A DNA stretch of 51,835 nucleotides from an uncultured Ruminococcus sp. (GCA_947627175.1 CANQVA010000013.1:1-51835); one strand, 5' to 3'; counted from the stretch's first letter, positions 42,764 to 51,604 are shown. Numbers and translations are program-made. Notes: a model not told the origin generated them from the letters alone.

Positions 42764-43528
42764 TCAGTTTGCATCAGGAAAAATCGGCTCTTGATTTATA
42801 TATGTGACTGTTTCATCATTAGAATCCATCATAACAGGAACAGGTATCATGCTGAAATTCTGTACAGAAGTAATTCCTGAAAAAACAGGTACGTCAACAC
42901 TTCTTGCATTGAAAAATCCTCTTGCAGTCACGCTTACATCAAAAAGACTGTACGGTCTTTTTACTGAATCGGGCGATTGTGAATGAATAAGGTCAGGAGC
43001 AGGAACAGCAAACTTTCTACTTGTACCGCTGTCATTCGTTTTTCCTGAAGCAATTATTTCACGCCTGCCGTCTATAATTGCTGTAATAAGAACAGATGCA
43101 TCAGCAACGGGAGATGACTCTTCACCTGTACGTGTATTAACAAGTATATAACCGGTTGAAGTGTTTTTCTCTGAATTATAATCAGTTGCATTTATATCCT
43201 GCGTTTCGGACTGTCCGTAATTAAGATTAAGTTCTGATAAATCGGGGTCGGGATAACGATTTGAAGAATATGCAGTACTGTCAGGTGCATTTTCATTTAC
43301 TTCGTTTATCTCTTCAGAAACGGGGTGTTGCTCCTTGTATCGCTCACTGTGAACCTGCTCTTCAATATCAGTCGGTGCTTCTGTTTCATTTGCCTCTTCA
43401 ACATAGGGCTTTTCTGTCTCCTTTAAAGAAGGGTTCTGATTTTCATTAGCTTCTTCGTGAACAGAAGTACTTTTGCCATAGAGTTTCATCATTTCACGCT
43501 TATATTGTTCAATAGCTTTCTGATCCAT
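42764..43528 (-). CDS. Acidic protein with C-terminal carboxypeptidase-regulatory-like beta domain
   Basis: A 254-aa protein. The first 120 residues are Glu-, Asn- and Pro-rich and probably disordered. The C-terminal 120 form a beta-sandwich starting GYILVNTRTGEESSPVADAS and running through ASGKTNDSGTSRKFAVPAPD, like carboxypeptidase-regulatory or transthyretin-like modules. No signal peptide or catalytic motif. First gene of the operon with the SpoIID-like and PG-binding genes (18-nt gap), so it is likely part of the same envelope structure. Function unknown. Confidence 0.65.
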   Translation of the reverse strand: MDQKAIEQYKREMMKLYGKSTSVHEEANENQNPSLKETEKPYVEEANETEAPTDIEEQVHSERYKEQHPVSEEINEVNENAPDSTAYSSNRYPDPDLSELNLNYGQSETQDINATDYNSEKNTSTGYILVNTRTGEESSPVADASVLITAIIDGRREIIASGKTNDSGTSRKFAVPAPDLIHSQSPDSVKRPYSLFDVSVTARGFFNARSVDVPVFSGITSVQNFSMIPVPVMMDSNDETVTYINQEPIFPDAN

Positions 43529-43583
43529 TAAATCGCCTCCATAATTTACTGATTTATTCTATTCCGCAAAATCTGATAATATG

Positions 43584-43621
43584 ACAAAAAAAGCCTGTAC
43601 AGAAAAAATCTGTACAGGTTT
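43584..43621 (-). terminator. Terminator of the spermidine-synthase-like gene
   Basis: On the minus strand ACCTGTACAGA pairs with TCTGTACAGGC across a T-rich loop, followed by seven T. Confidence 0.88.
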
Positions 43622-43624
43622 CAA

Positions 43625-45223
43625 TTATCCGATAAGACTTTTTATACCCTCTGTTTTAAATTTTTCACGGTAATAAACAAGTTCGTCCTGAATAATATCA
43701 TCAATTACACTCATTCCGAGAAGTTCAACAGGTGCTTTATCATCTGTGAAAATGCGTTCACCGCTTTCATACATGACAAGATTATCATAAACACTGTTCA
43801 TCATTGAAAACAGATTTTCATTTTCAATCATGCTTGTATTGTCTGAAAATACTTTCAGCATATCAGAATTATCTGATGCAAAAAGTTCACGATTTGTAGA
43901 ACCTATCACATCAACTGTATAGACTTCGCTGAAAACGTCCGCTATCGTATCCGCAAGCCAACTGTTTATTCCGTCCGACTTCTTAGACCTCATGTTCATA
44001 TTTACAACCATAACGCCTTTTTCTTTAAGATGTGATTTAACAAGACGGAAAAATTCAACTGATGACATTTGAAAAGGTATTGTTATATCCTGATATGCAT
44101 CAACCATTATTACATCATATTTTTTATCTGAAACATTCAGAAAAGCACGTCCGTCATACGTTGTAACTTTAATATCTTCGGGTAGGTCAAAATATTTATA
44201 TGCAAGGTCTGTAATTTTATCGTCAATTTCCACACCCTCAACTGTTATATTATCAAAATAATTCATACACTGTTTTGCATAAGTTCCCGTACCCATACCG
44301 AGAACAAGAATATCTTTGTTTTTTTCGGTGTCTGTCATAAGCGGTGCTGCCATTGCATAATCATAGTACATTCCGGAGAGTTCTCCTGATTTTACATATA
44401 TTGACTGAACACCAAAAAGTACATTTGTAGAAAGAGCGGTACGGCTTTCATTGTCCTTTACCTGCAAATAATTGTACACAGATTCACCTTCATATGCAAG
44501 GTCTTTTTCCCAAAAAGCAAATCCAAAAGACGATGATGCTATACAGCATACAACAAATATTACAGATGTAACCACACATTTTACTGCACCTCTTTTGCTG
44601 AATATAAAGTAAACAACAGCAATTACAAGAAGTATTCCCGAAAATATGAGAAATGTTGCAGACGTTCCGACAGCTGGTATTGAAATGAAAGTAGGTACAA
44701 AAGTACCTATAATACTTCCTATTGTATTAAATGCCCCTAAAGTACCGACTGTTTTTCCGCTGTCGTCAAGGCTGTCAACGGTGTACTTTACGAGTGACGG
44801 AGTAACCGTTCCGAGAAGAAAAAGAGGAAATACAAATACTATCATACAGGTAAAAAACGCCGCCCATATGAGAAAATTTGTGTTTACCGTCACAACAAGC
44901 AGGGCAGACACACCCAGTATTACAAATTTTCCCAGAAACGGTATAGCCGCTATCCATACGGACGCAAACAAAATTCTTGCATAAAGCTTGTCGGGATTAG
45001 GGTTTTTGTCGGCACTTTTTCCTCCGAAAATATTTCCGAGTGCCATGGCAATCATTATAGTACCGATTATTATAGTCCACACTATCTGCGATGAACTGAA
45101 ATAAGGTGCAAGTAGTCTGCTTGCTCCCAATTCTACAGCCATTACCGATACGCCCGAAAAAAATTCCGTAAGATAAAGATACCATTTTTGCTTTAATATT
45201 CCGACATTTGATTTTTTTGTCAA
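43625..45223 (-). CDS. Membrane protein fused to spermidine-synthase-like domain
   Basis: A 532-aa protein starting at TTG 45223, with AAAGGAG 10 nt upstream. About seven or eight membrane helices (residues 15-235) resemble a shortened MFS or fused SpeE N-terminus. The C-terminal 250 residues are a Rossmann-fold aminopropyltransferase-like domain: DILVLGMGTGTYAKQ (nucleotide loop), VEGVEIDDKI, KVTTYDGRAFL and YDVIMVDAYQD. It could make a polyamine or related product at the membrane. No speD-type decarboxylase is near, so the aminopropyl donor is not explained. Monocistronic. Confidence 0.8.
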   Translation of the reverse strand: MTKKSNVGILKQKWYLYLTEFFSGVSVMAVELGASRLLAPYFSSSQIVWTIIIGTIMIAMALGNIFGGKSADKNPNPDKLYARILFASVWIAAIPFLGKFVILGVSALLVVTVNTNFLIWAAFFTCMIVFVFPLFLLGTVTPSLVKYTVDSLDDSGKTVGTLGAFNTIGSIIGTFVPTFISIPAVGTSATFLIFSGILLVIAVVYFIFSKRGAVKCVVTSVIFVVCCIASSSFGFAFWEKDLAYEGESVYNYLQVKDNESRTALSTNVLFGVQSIYVKSGELSGMYYDYAMAAPLMTDTEKNKDILVLGMGTGTYAKQCMNYFDNITVEGVEIDDKITDLAYKYFDLPEDIKVTTYDGRAFLNVSDKKYDVIMVDAYQDITIPFQMSSVEFFRLVKSHLKEKGVMVVNMNMRSKKSDGINSWLADTIADVFSEVYTVDVIGSTNRELFASDNSDMLKVFSDNTSMIENENLFSMMNSVYDNLVMYESGERIFTDDKAPVELLGMSVIDDIIQDELVYYREKFKTEGIKSLIG

Positions 45224-45258
45224 TTTTATTTCTCCTTTACAGATTATTTATAATAATT

Positions 45259-45287
45259 ATTATACCATTTATTGTTACGTTTGTAAA
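45259..45287 (-). promoter_or_regulatory. Promoter of the spermidine-synthase-like gene
   Basis: On the minus strand: TTTACA (45287-45282), 17-nt spacer, TATAAT (45264-45259). Confidence 0.7.
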
Positions 45288-45308
45288 GAAAAAAACACTC
45301 TCAAAAAT

Positions 45309-45352
45309 GATACTCATATATCAGAATTTGTTTATATTTATGATTATAAAAT
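45309..45352 (-). repeat. Left inverted repeat flanking the lipoprotein gene
   Basis: The outer 13 bases (45309-45321) are a perfect inverted copy of 46187-46199. The similarity continues inward, with a gap, as AAACAAATT and TTATAATCA blocks up to the lipoprotein stop codon. Confidence 0.6.
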
Positions 45353-46056
45353 TAAAATCGACAGGCAACAATTTTTCCATCACTTCCACGAATCATAAGA
45401 AATGCTCCACATTCATATATTGTGTCAAGTCTTGAGCCATCTTCAAGCTTGCCTGACGGCATACAAGGATATATATACCAAATATCATATTCATCATAGT
45501 ATTCAACAGCATAAACAGGCGTTCTTCTTTCAACAATTGCAAGCTTAACTCCATTTTTCACGGAATAATCAGCCTCTACTCGCTCAATAAAATCTTGTCC
45601 CAAAATTTCAATGAAAACCTCTTTGGATTTTATAATTAAATCCTGTTCATCAGTTATTTCACCCAAAGTACTATTTTCAATTTTTGAAACGTTATCCATA
45701 AAAAAGTCTATTTCATTATTATAGGTAATGTGTTGAGAACCATTAAATATATCATAAGAATCTTTACAATATCCATTCCAGAGCTTATAGCATACATATT
45801 CAATTGCTTTAAAATTTTGATTATATTCATCACTACTTTCAGTTGCCACGGTTATTGTTTCTGTTGTAGTATTCATTGTTGTTTCAGAAGTGGTATTTTT
45901 TGCAATATCTGTCGTAGTGCTTACTGTTATTTCCTTAGTCGTTTGTTCATTAACAATTATTGCAGAATTTTCAAGATTGATTTCAAGACTTTCTTTATGA
46001 TTACATGAGCAAAGAAAAATCATCAAAAAAACTAATAAGTATTTTGTCCATTTCAT
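45352..46056 (-). CDS. Small lipoprotein with Thr-rich linker and NTF2-like domain
   Basis: A 234-aa protein. The signal ends in a lipobox LCSC (about 15-18), so it should be a lipoprotein. Residues 40-75 are Thr-rich (TTKEITVSTTTD and similar). The C-terminal 150 residues contain YDIFNGSQHITYN, a helix with IEILGQDFIERVEADYS, and the strands AVEYYDEYDIWYIYP and GAFLMIRGSDGKIVACRF. The last pair resembles NTF2-fold proteins, including some immunity proteins; that match is weak. The gene and its promoter lie between two inverted repeats. Confidence 0.65.
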   Translation of the reverse strand: MKWTKYLLVFLMIFLCSCNHKESLEINLENSAIIVNEQTTKEITVSTTTDIAKNTTSETTMNTTTETITVATESSDEYNQNFKAIEYVCYKLWNGYCKDSYDIFNGSQHITYNNEIDFFMDNVSKIENSTLGEITDEQDLIIKSKEVFIEILGQDFIERVEADYSVKNGVKLAIVERRTPVYAVEYYDEYDIWYIYPCMPSGKLEDGSRLDTIYECGAFLMIRGSDGKIVACRF

Positions 46057-46100
46057 ATTTTTTTAAATTTCCTCCGTAAACTTCTATTTATTTTACTAAT

Positions 46101-46130
46101 ATTATACATCAAAAAAAGCTGTTACGTCAA
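46101..46130 (-). promoter_or_regulatory. Promoter of the lipoprotein gene
   Basis: On the minus strand: TTGACG (46130-46125), 18-nt spacer, TATAAT (46106-46101). It lies inside the inverted-repeat unit. Confidence 0.65.
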
Positions 46131-46152
46131 CAGAAACGCCATAATATTTTGG

Positions 46153-46199
46153 ACTTATAATCAAAAATACTATGGCTAAACAATTTATATATGAGTATC
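46153..46199 (+). repeat. Right inverted repeat flanking the lipoprotein gene
   Basis: Read on the plus strand, TTATAATCA, AAATA, TAAACAA and ATATATGAGTATC occur in this order, as they do on the minus strand of the left copy, with 6-7 extra bases in the middle. No target-site duplication is evident outside. Confidence 0.6.
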
Positions 46200-46222
46200 G
46201 GTCTTATCAGGGAAGTATATAA

Positions 46223-46915
46223 TTATATTTCAGTAATTTCTCCGGAATAAGTCACTCCGTCTATAGTTGCAGTAATACTCACCATTTTTTTGTCGGGATA
46301 TTTCTGAAAACCGTTAAGTCCTGCTGTTTTCATTTCTTCGGGATAGTCAACATAACATTTGTCAAGGTCAACATTTCCGTTTATTCCTGCAACAGAACCT
46401 GTTGACGATTTTTGCCACATACCGTAAGAACCATCATAATTCGGGGAATCTTCCGAATAGTCCGCAACCCAAACGGCATATTTAACTTTTATATCGTCAT
46501 CAGTATAATTTTCAAGATAATATGAACTCATGTACAAACCGACCCAATAACCGGCATTTTCAAGTGTATCCATAAAAGCCCTTATTATATTACTTACAGC
46601 AGTTTTTCCGAGAGCAAATTGACTTTGCTGTTCAACGTCGAAATATATCGGATATTCAAATTTCTTTCCGGCAATGACTTTAAGGCACGCCTCCGCCTCC
46701 TGCACTGCTTCTTCAGGCGTAACGGCATATGAATACCAGTAAGCACCGCATGGAATCATATTATTTTTACAGCCGTTATAATTTTCCTCAAAAAATTTAT
46801 CAGACTGTGAAACAAGCCGTCCATAGCCTGCACGCATAATACAGAAATCAGTTTTTACTTCCTGCCAACTGATAATTCCCTGCCATTCCGAAACATCTAT
46901 ACCGTTTGTTTCCAT
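46223..46915 (-). CDS. GH25 lysozyme without signal peptide
   Basis: A 230-aa glycoside hydrolase family 25 muramidase. Visible: GIDVSEWQG (catalytic-barrel Asp), FCIMRAGYG, CGAYWYSYA, YFDVEQQS (catalytic Asp and Glu region, about 93-98), GLYMSSYYLE and WVADYSE. The last 30 residues add a small beta extension (VSITATIDGVTYSGEITEI). It cuts the MurNAc-GlcNAc bond in peptidoglycan. No export signal is seen. Start is ATG 46915 with GAGGTG 6 nt before; an in-frame GTG at 46924 lies within that site. No promoter is clear in the 85-nt gap. Confidence 0.88.
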   Translation of the reverse strand: METNGIDVSEWQGIISWQEVKTDFCIMRAGYGRLVSQSDKFFEENYNGCKNNMIPCGAYWYSYAVTPEEAVQEAEACLKVIAGKKFEYPIYFDVEQQSQFALGKTAVSNIIRAFMDTLENAGYWVGLYMSSYYLENYTDDDIKVKYAVWVADYSEDSPNYDGSYGMWQKSSTGSVAGINGNVDLDKCYVDYPEEMKTAGLNGFQKYPDKKMVSITATIDGVTYSGEITEI

Positions 46916-46962
46916 ATATATCACCTCAAGGTATTCTATGCAGAAAATACGGATATTGTTAC

Positions 46963-46995
46963 AAAAAAGTCCGGCACTTTTTCAGCACCGGACTT
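46963..46995 (-). terminator. Terminator of the aminotransferase gene
   Basis: On the minus strand AAGTCCGGTGC pairs with GTGCCGGACTT (with a small internal irregularity), followed by T residues. Confidence 0.82.
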
Positions 46996-46999
46996 GTAA

Positions 47000-48274
47000 T
47001 TATTCGGCAAGAAGTTTTTCGGCACTTGCGAGTTTTACGCAGATAATGAAAAGTTCCATAGCCTTTTTAAGTTCGTCCATAGACGGATAAGTAGGAGCAA
47101 GCCTTATATTTTTGTCGTCAGGGTCTTTGCCATATGGGAATGTAGCACCTGCACCCGTAAGCGTTACACCTGCTTCGGCACAAAGCTGAACAATTCTTTT
47201 TGCACAGCCGTCAGGAGCGTTGAAAGATATGAAATAACCACCCTGCGGAACAGTCCATGAACCTATGCCGAGAGGTGCAATTTCATTTTCAAGAGCCTTG
47301 CACACATATTCAAATTTAGGTGCAATAATAGCCATGTGCTTTTTCATATGTTCGCACATACCCTCAAAGTTTCCGAAAAATTTCACGTGGCGGAGTTGAT
47401 TCATCTTGTCATAGCTTATAATACTGATACCAAGATATTTTTTAAGTTCGTCAATATTTTTCTTGCTTGCACCCATTACGGCAACACCTGCACCGGGGAA
47501 AGTAACTTTTGAAGTAGAACCGAAAATGTAAACTATGTCTTCATTTCCGACTTTCTTTGCCTCATCAAGAATATTAAGAATAATAGTAGGATTTTCTGTA
47601 AGGTGATGTATACAATAAGCATTATCCCAGAAAATACGGAAGTCTTTTGCGGCGGGTTTAAGATTTGCAAAACGCTTTACAGTTTCGTCGCTGTATGAAA
47701 TGCCGTCAGGATTTGAATATTGCGGAACACACCATATACCTTTTACTGAATCGTCCTCAGATACGAGTTTTTCAACCATATCCATGTCAGGGCCTGTTGC
47801 CATCATGGGAATGTTAATCATCTCAACACCGAAAAATTCAGTTACTTTGAAATGTCTGTCATATCCCGGAACGGGGCAAAGGAATTTTACCTTTTCGAGT
47901 TTTGACCACGGCTTTTCACCTAAAATGCCCTTATTGAAAGCCGTCTGTACAGCCCAATACATAGCGTTAAGACTGGAATTTCCGAAAATAATAACCTCAT
48001 CTTCCAAAACACCAATCATATCAGCAAAAAGTTTCTTTGCTTCAGGAATACCATCGAGCATACCATAGTTGCGGACATCAGTACCGTTTTCACTCATAAA
48101 GTTTCCGTCGTCAAACACATCAAGCATACCTAAACTAAGTTCAAGCTGTTCTTTGCAGGGATTGCCTCTTGACATATTAAGACATAATCCCTTTGCCTTA
48201 AAATCATTGTATTGAGCTTCAACTTCATTCTTAAAGCCTGTAAGCTCTTCCCTGTTCATGTGAAATAAATTCAT
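47000..48274 (-). CDS. PLP-dependent aminotransferase, MocR/Aminotran_MocR family
   Basis: A 424-aa fold-type I aminotransferase. SRGNPCKEQLELS near the N-terminus, RNYGMLDGIPEAKKLFADM, GNSSLNAMYW (cofactor phosphate), FLCPVPGYDRHF, WCVPQYSNPDG, FWDNAYCIHHL and the PLP lysine in FGSTSKVTFPGAGVA (about 275) are all present. The family acts on alanine, aspartate or related amino acids; the substrate here is unresolved. I start it at ATG 48274 behind AAAGGAG. The longer frame to 48358 covers the promoter. Confidence 0.88.
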   Translation of the reverse strand: MNLFHMNREELTGFKNEVEAQYNDFKAKGLCLNMSRGNPCKEQLELSLGMLDVFDDGNFMSENGTDVRNYGMLDGIPEAKKLFADMIGVLEDEVIIFGNSSLNAMYWAVQTAFNKGILGEKPWSKLEKVKFLCPVPGYDRHFKVTEFFGVEMINIPMMATGPDMDMVEKLVSEDDSVKGIWCVPQYSNPDGISYSDETVKRFANLKPAAKDFRIFWDNAYCIHHLTENPTIILNILDEAKKVGNEDIVYIFGSTSKVTFPGAGVAVMGASKKNIDELKKYLGISIISYDKMNQLRHVKFFGNFEGMCEHMKKHMAIIAPKFEYVCKALENEIAPLGIGSWTVPQGGYFISFNAPDGCAKRIVQLCAEAGVTLTGAGATFPYGKDPDDKNIRLAPTYPSMDELKKAMELFIICVKLASAEKLLAE

Positions 48275-48319
48275 TTTTTTAACCTCTCCTTTAAAAGAAT
48301 GTAAAAATGCCCAAATAAA

Positions 48320-48348
48320 AGTATACCACAGCAGAAGACACTTTTCAA
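48320..48348 (-). promoter_or_regulatory. Promoter of the aminotransferase gene
   Basis: On the minus strand: TTGAAA (48348-48343), 17-nt spacer, TATACT (48325-48320). Confidence 0.75.
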
Positions 48349-48451
48349 GTGACAACATAACAAATATTTGTCAGATAAAAAATATTTTTTTGTTAATTTC
48401 GACATTTCAGAAAAAAATAATTACCCACATATGAAAAAATCAATATTATTA

Positions 48452-48480
48452 TTGACAAAACCGCAGATTTATTATATAAT
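48452..48480 (+). promoter_or_regulatory. Promoter of the transglutaminase-dockerin gene
   Basis: TTGACA (48452-48457), 17-nt spacer, TATAAT (48475-48480). Leader of about 60 nt. Confidence 0.85.
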
Positions 48481-48548
48481 AAAGACAATATATATAGAAA
48501 TGATAAGGAAACGGGTTTTTATATTTTATTAAAATCGGAGGTTTTAGT

Positions 48549-49973
48549 ATGAAAAAATCATTATTGTCAATACTCTGTGCTATTTCCGTAATGACTGTTT
48601 TTTCAGAAAACAATTTAATTCCAGCTTATGCAGAAACAAATGAAAACGTTCCGTATGAAGAAAATACAGATGAAATTCTGCTTTCCGGCGTTTTAAATCC
48701 GGACTCATACCTGAATGATGTCCATACCATTCTTTCAAACTACAACGATAATTCTTATAATTACCGTGACCAGCTTGACACAAATAATCTTGCTGTATAT
48801 GAAACTTTATCCCAACTTACAACACCATCAACTGACAAAATAGTAATTGATTTTCCTGAAACAATTTCAATGGAATTTGTCCACCGTACAAGTTCAAAAA
48901 ATTTCACATCGGAAGAAAAAGCCCTGCTTGACCAGACAATAGCAAAAAATTTCATACCGGGAATTGATGCTGTTATACTTGATATGCCTGAAATTTTCTG
49001 GCTTGAGCCTCAGTCGCTTTTCGCTCCGACTTTTGGATATTCGGAAAGTTTCAACTTTTTTACGGGTAAATATGTTGTAAATGTAAAATCAATCGTTCTG
49101 TCACCAAAGCCTTTTGAATCGTACAGTTCACTTGATGAAGTAAATATACATGAAGAAATGCTTGAAAATGTAGTTGATAATTTTTACGTCGATGAAAACA
49201 GCACACGTTATGAACAGTTAAAAGCAATTCATGACTATATCTGCAATTTTACATACTATGACTCTGAATCTCCTTTTTGCTTTTCGTCAATAGGTTCACT
49301 CGTTCAGCCGGGGGCAGTCTGTGAAAGTTATTCAAAAGGGTTTAAGCTGATATGTGATAAACTTGATATTCCGTGTGTGCTTGCTGTAGGAAACTATACT
49401 GAAAATAGCGGTCATATGTGGAATTATGTAAAAATGGAGGACGGAAAGTGGTATGCCGTTGACGTTACATGGGACGACCCCGACGGTCAATACGGTCTTG
49501 AAGTGAGATATGAATATTTCCTCAGAGGTTCGGAATATTTCAATATAAGTCATAACCCTGAAAATGATTACAATGGTTCATACATTGTTTATCCTGAAAT
49601 TTCGGAAAATGATTATGAAGTTACAGAAAATCCAACCACAACAACTACTACCACTACAACGACAAAAACTACTTCTTCAACAACTACTTCTACAACTACA
49701 AAACCAACAACTACAACGACTACTACTAAAAAATCAACTACTACAACAACCACTACTAAAAAACCTACTACCACGACAACAACCACTGAATCGCCCGTTA
49801 AGCCTGCACTCGTCGGCGACCTTAACCACGACGGAAAAGTTAATATCGCAGATTTAGTTTACTGTGCAAATGCCGTAATGGGAAAAGAAACAGAATATTC
49901 ATGTGACTTTAACGGCGATGGTTTTACCGATTCATTCGACATCACTCTCATGCGACGTATTTTAATAGGATAA
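48549..49973 (+). CDS. Secreted transglutaminase-like protein with Thr linker and dockerin
   Basis: A 474-aa exported protein. Signal peptide (about 1-28, ending AYAET), a helical pro-like region, then a transglutaminase/protease core with a visible triad: Cys in PGAVCESYSKGF (about 260), His in NSGHMWNYVK (about 290), Asp in WYAVDVTWDDPDG (about 307). A linker of Thr with KKPTTT-type repeats (about 360-415) leads to a C-terminal dockerin of two calcium motifs, DLNHDGKVNIADLVYCANAV and DFNGDGFTDSFDITLMRRIL. It should be docked to a cohesin scaffold or clamped to itself. Whether it cross-links or cleaves is open. RBS GGAGG. Confidence 0.85.
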   Translation: MKKSLLSILCAISVMTVFSENNLIPAYAETNENVPYEENTDEILLSGVLNPDSYLNDVHTILSNYNDNSYNYRDQLDTNNLAVYETLSQLTTPSTDKIVIDFPETISMEFVHRTSSKNFTSEEKALLDQTIAKNFIPGIDAVILDMPEIFWLEPQSLFAPTFGYSESFNFFTGKYVVNVKSIVLSPKPFESYSSLDEVNIHEEMLENVVDNFYVDENSTRYEQLKAIHDYICNFTYYDSESPFCFSSIGSLVQPGAVCESYSKGFKLICDKLDIPCVLAVGNYTENSGHMWNYVKMEDGKWYAVDVTWDDPDGQYGLEVRYEYFLRGSEYFNISHNPENDYNGSYIVYPEISENDYEVTENPTTTTTTTTTTKTTSSTTTSTTTKPTTTTTTTKKSTTTTTTTKKPTTTTTTTESPVKPALVGDLNHDGKVNIADLVYCANAVMGKETEYSCDFNGDGFTDSFDITLMRRILIG

Positions 49974-49988
49974 AAAATTGAATAAAAT

Positions 49989-50032
49989 AAAAACACTTCC
50001 GATAAATTCAAATTTATCAGAAGTGTTTTTTC
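49989..50032. terminator. Bidirectional terminator between dockerin gene and FNT gene
   Basis: AAAACACTTC and GATAAATT pair with their complements across a 3-nt loop, giving a long stem with T runs at both ends. The two genes converge here. Confidence 0.9.
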
Positions 50033-50659
50033 TTACTTTTTTTCAAAACCTTTTCTCATAAGCGGAATAAAAATTCCACCGACAGAATTGCCTAAACTCA
50101 TAACAATAAGATAACCGAAAGTTTTAAGCGACCATACTTGTGCAATAGTAAAATAGAACATATTAGCAACACAATGTTCAAATCCGCTGAGAATAAACAC
50201 GACTACCGGCAAAAATATCGCAAGCATTTTTCCGGTACTGTTATTTATAGTTTTATAGCCGTCAGCAGCGATAAACATAAGCATTCCGCAGAAAAACGCA
50301 AGAATAAAGTTACTTACTAAATCATCACTAAGTTTGACATCACAAATTTTCTGTGCTTTTTCACCGATTCCCGAAATCCTCGTACAGAGAACAAGACAAG
50401 CAGTAACAACAGTTCCTATAAGATTACCAAGCCAAATTACAGCAAGGTCAATAAGATATGACGGTTTATTTTCGACTGCATAACCAACTTTTCCCGTAAA
50501 AAGATTAAATCCGAAACTAAGAATAACAAAAAGTCCTGTTCCAAAGAGAAATGCACCTATGTACTTATTGTCACACGATAAATATACAACGCCTCCGATT
50601 CCTATAGCAAAACCTGTGGCAATTGCTCTCAATAAAATATCCGCAAATCTTTTCACCAT
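50033..50659 (-). CDS. Formate/nitrite transporter (FNT) family channel
   Basis: A 208-aa membrane protein with six helices. FNT signatures are the loop FNLFTGKVGYA after helix 2, the second loop and the channel His in SGFEHCVANMFY (about 163-174). FNT proteins are pentameric channels for formate, nitrite, hydrosulfide or lactate; which one cannot be told. It is shorter than most members (250-285 aa), mainly in the termini. Formate exchange would suit an anaerobic fermenter. A GTG one codon after the ATG has a better RBS distance. Confidence 0.85.
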   Translation of the reverse strand: MVKRFADILLRAIATGFAIGIGGVVYLSCDNKYIGAFLFGTGLFVILSFGFNLFTGKVGYAVENKPSYLIDLAVIWLGNLIGTVVTACLVLCTRISGIGEKAQKICDVKLSDDLVSNFILAFFCGMLMFIAADGYKTINNSTGKMLAIFLPVVVFILSGFEHCVANMFYFTIAQVWSLKTFGYLIVMSLGNSVGGIFIPLMRKGFEKK

Positions 50660-50681
50660 AACTCCCCTTTCTTTTTAAGAT

Positions 50682-50710
50682 ATTATACCACTAAAATTAC
50701 AAAATGTAAA
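50682..50710 (-). promoter_or_regulatory. Promoter of the FNT gene
   Basis: On the minus strand: TTTACA (50710-50705), 17-nt spacer, TATAAT (50687-50682). Confidence 0.7.
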
Positions 50711-50728
50711 GAGAATTTTCGGAAATAT

Positions 50729-51547
50729 CTATATTTTTTTCGGCACACTCTGCCTGTCGCTGTAATTATCAAGAAAATGATGATATTCGTCATCAATATG
50801 ATATGAAATAAGTTTTTTTAAATTAACGTTTTCTGCACTTCTGAAAATATTCATATCAACTTCCGGATTAACCACACGCAACTGTTTTAAAAGATTCTTT
50901 ATTTCCTGACGTTTGGAATTACTGCCTTTTTCCTTAACCTGACAGGCACAATCAATAAAATGTAAATCATTTGCCTTTGCCCACTGTAAAATATTTTCTT
51001 CACGGACAAGATAAAGAGGACGTATAACTTCCATGCCAACATAATTTTCACTGTGAATTTTCGGCATCATAGTCTGCATCTGCGAACCGTAAAGCATACC
51101 CATCAGAATAGTTTCAATAACATCGTCAAAATGATGACCTAAAGCAATTTTATTGCACCCCATGTCCTGAGCCGTTTTATAAAGATAACCACGTCTAAGA
51201 CGTGAACAAAGAAAACAGGGATTATTTTTTTCTTTTGAAACCGATTCAAAAATTTTTGTTTCAAAATATTTTACAGGCAAATTCAGCAGATTAGCATTTT
51301 CTTTTATTTTCAGTAAATTTTCATTACTGTAACCCGGATTCATAACGATAAAAACGACTTCAAAGTCAATATTTCCGTAATATTGCCACCTCTGCATACA
51401 TTTTGCCATAAGCATCGAATCTTTTCCACCCGAAATACATACAGCTATTTTGTCGCCATTTTCTATAAGTTGATAAGTTTTCAGACCTTTTAAAAAATTT
51501 TTCCAGATTGTTTTGTTAAATTCAGTTACAATTATATCATCTGTCAA
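50729..51547 (-). CDS. TtcA-like tRNA thiolation protein (PP-loop ATPase)
   Basis: A 272-aa PP-loop ATPase. ISGGKDSMLMAKCMQ (about 34-48) is the PP-loop. NPCFLCSRLRRGYLY holds the Cys pair and IALGHHFDDVIET the second conserved motif. A further CAC stands where TtcA has its third cluster cysteine. TtcA uses an Fe-S cluster to put sulfur on cytidine 32 of tRNAs. TilS lacks the Cys pairs, so TtcA is the better match. It starts at TTG 51547 with GGAGG 9 nt before. The gene begins 16 nt after the terminator of the tRNA/rRNA operon, with no promoter between. Confidence 0.85.
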   Translation of the reverse strand: MTDDIIVTEFNKTIWKNFLKGLKTYQLIENGDKIAVCISGGKDSMLMAKCMQRWQYYGNIDFEVVFIVMNPGYSNENLLKIKENANLLNLPVKYFETKIFESVSKEKNNPCFLCSRLRRGYLYKTAQDMGCNKIALGHHFDDVIETILMGMLYGSQMQTMMPKIHSENYVGMEVIRPLYLVREENILQWAKANDLHFIDCACQVKEKGSNSKRQEIKNLLKQLRVVNPEVDMNIFRSAENVNLKKLISYHIDDEYHHFLDNYSDRQSVPKKI

Positions 51548-51562
51548 AATTTATTCCTCCAT

Positions 51563-51590
51563 GCAAAAAAGTCCGAAAAATCGGACTTTC
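51563..51590 (-). terminator. Terminator of the rRNA-tRNA operon
   Basis: On the minus strand AAAGTCCGA pairs perfectly with TCGGACTTT across a loop of T residues, followed by more T. It lies between the tRNA and the ttcA-like gene. Confidence 0.85.
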
Positions 51591-51604
51591 TTAATAAAAC
51601 ATAG

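Noticed and set aside
50729..51547. TilS (tRNA-Ile lysidine synthetase), attractive because a lysidine-type tRNA is adjacent
   Set aside because: The Cys pair in PCFLCSRLRRG and the later CAC match TtcA; TilS has neither.
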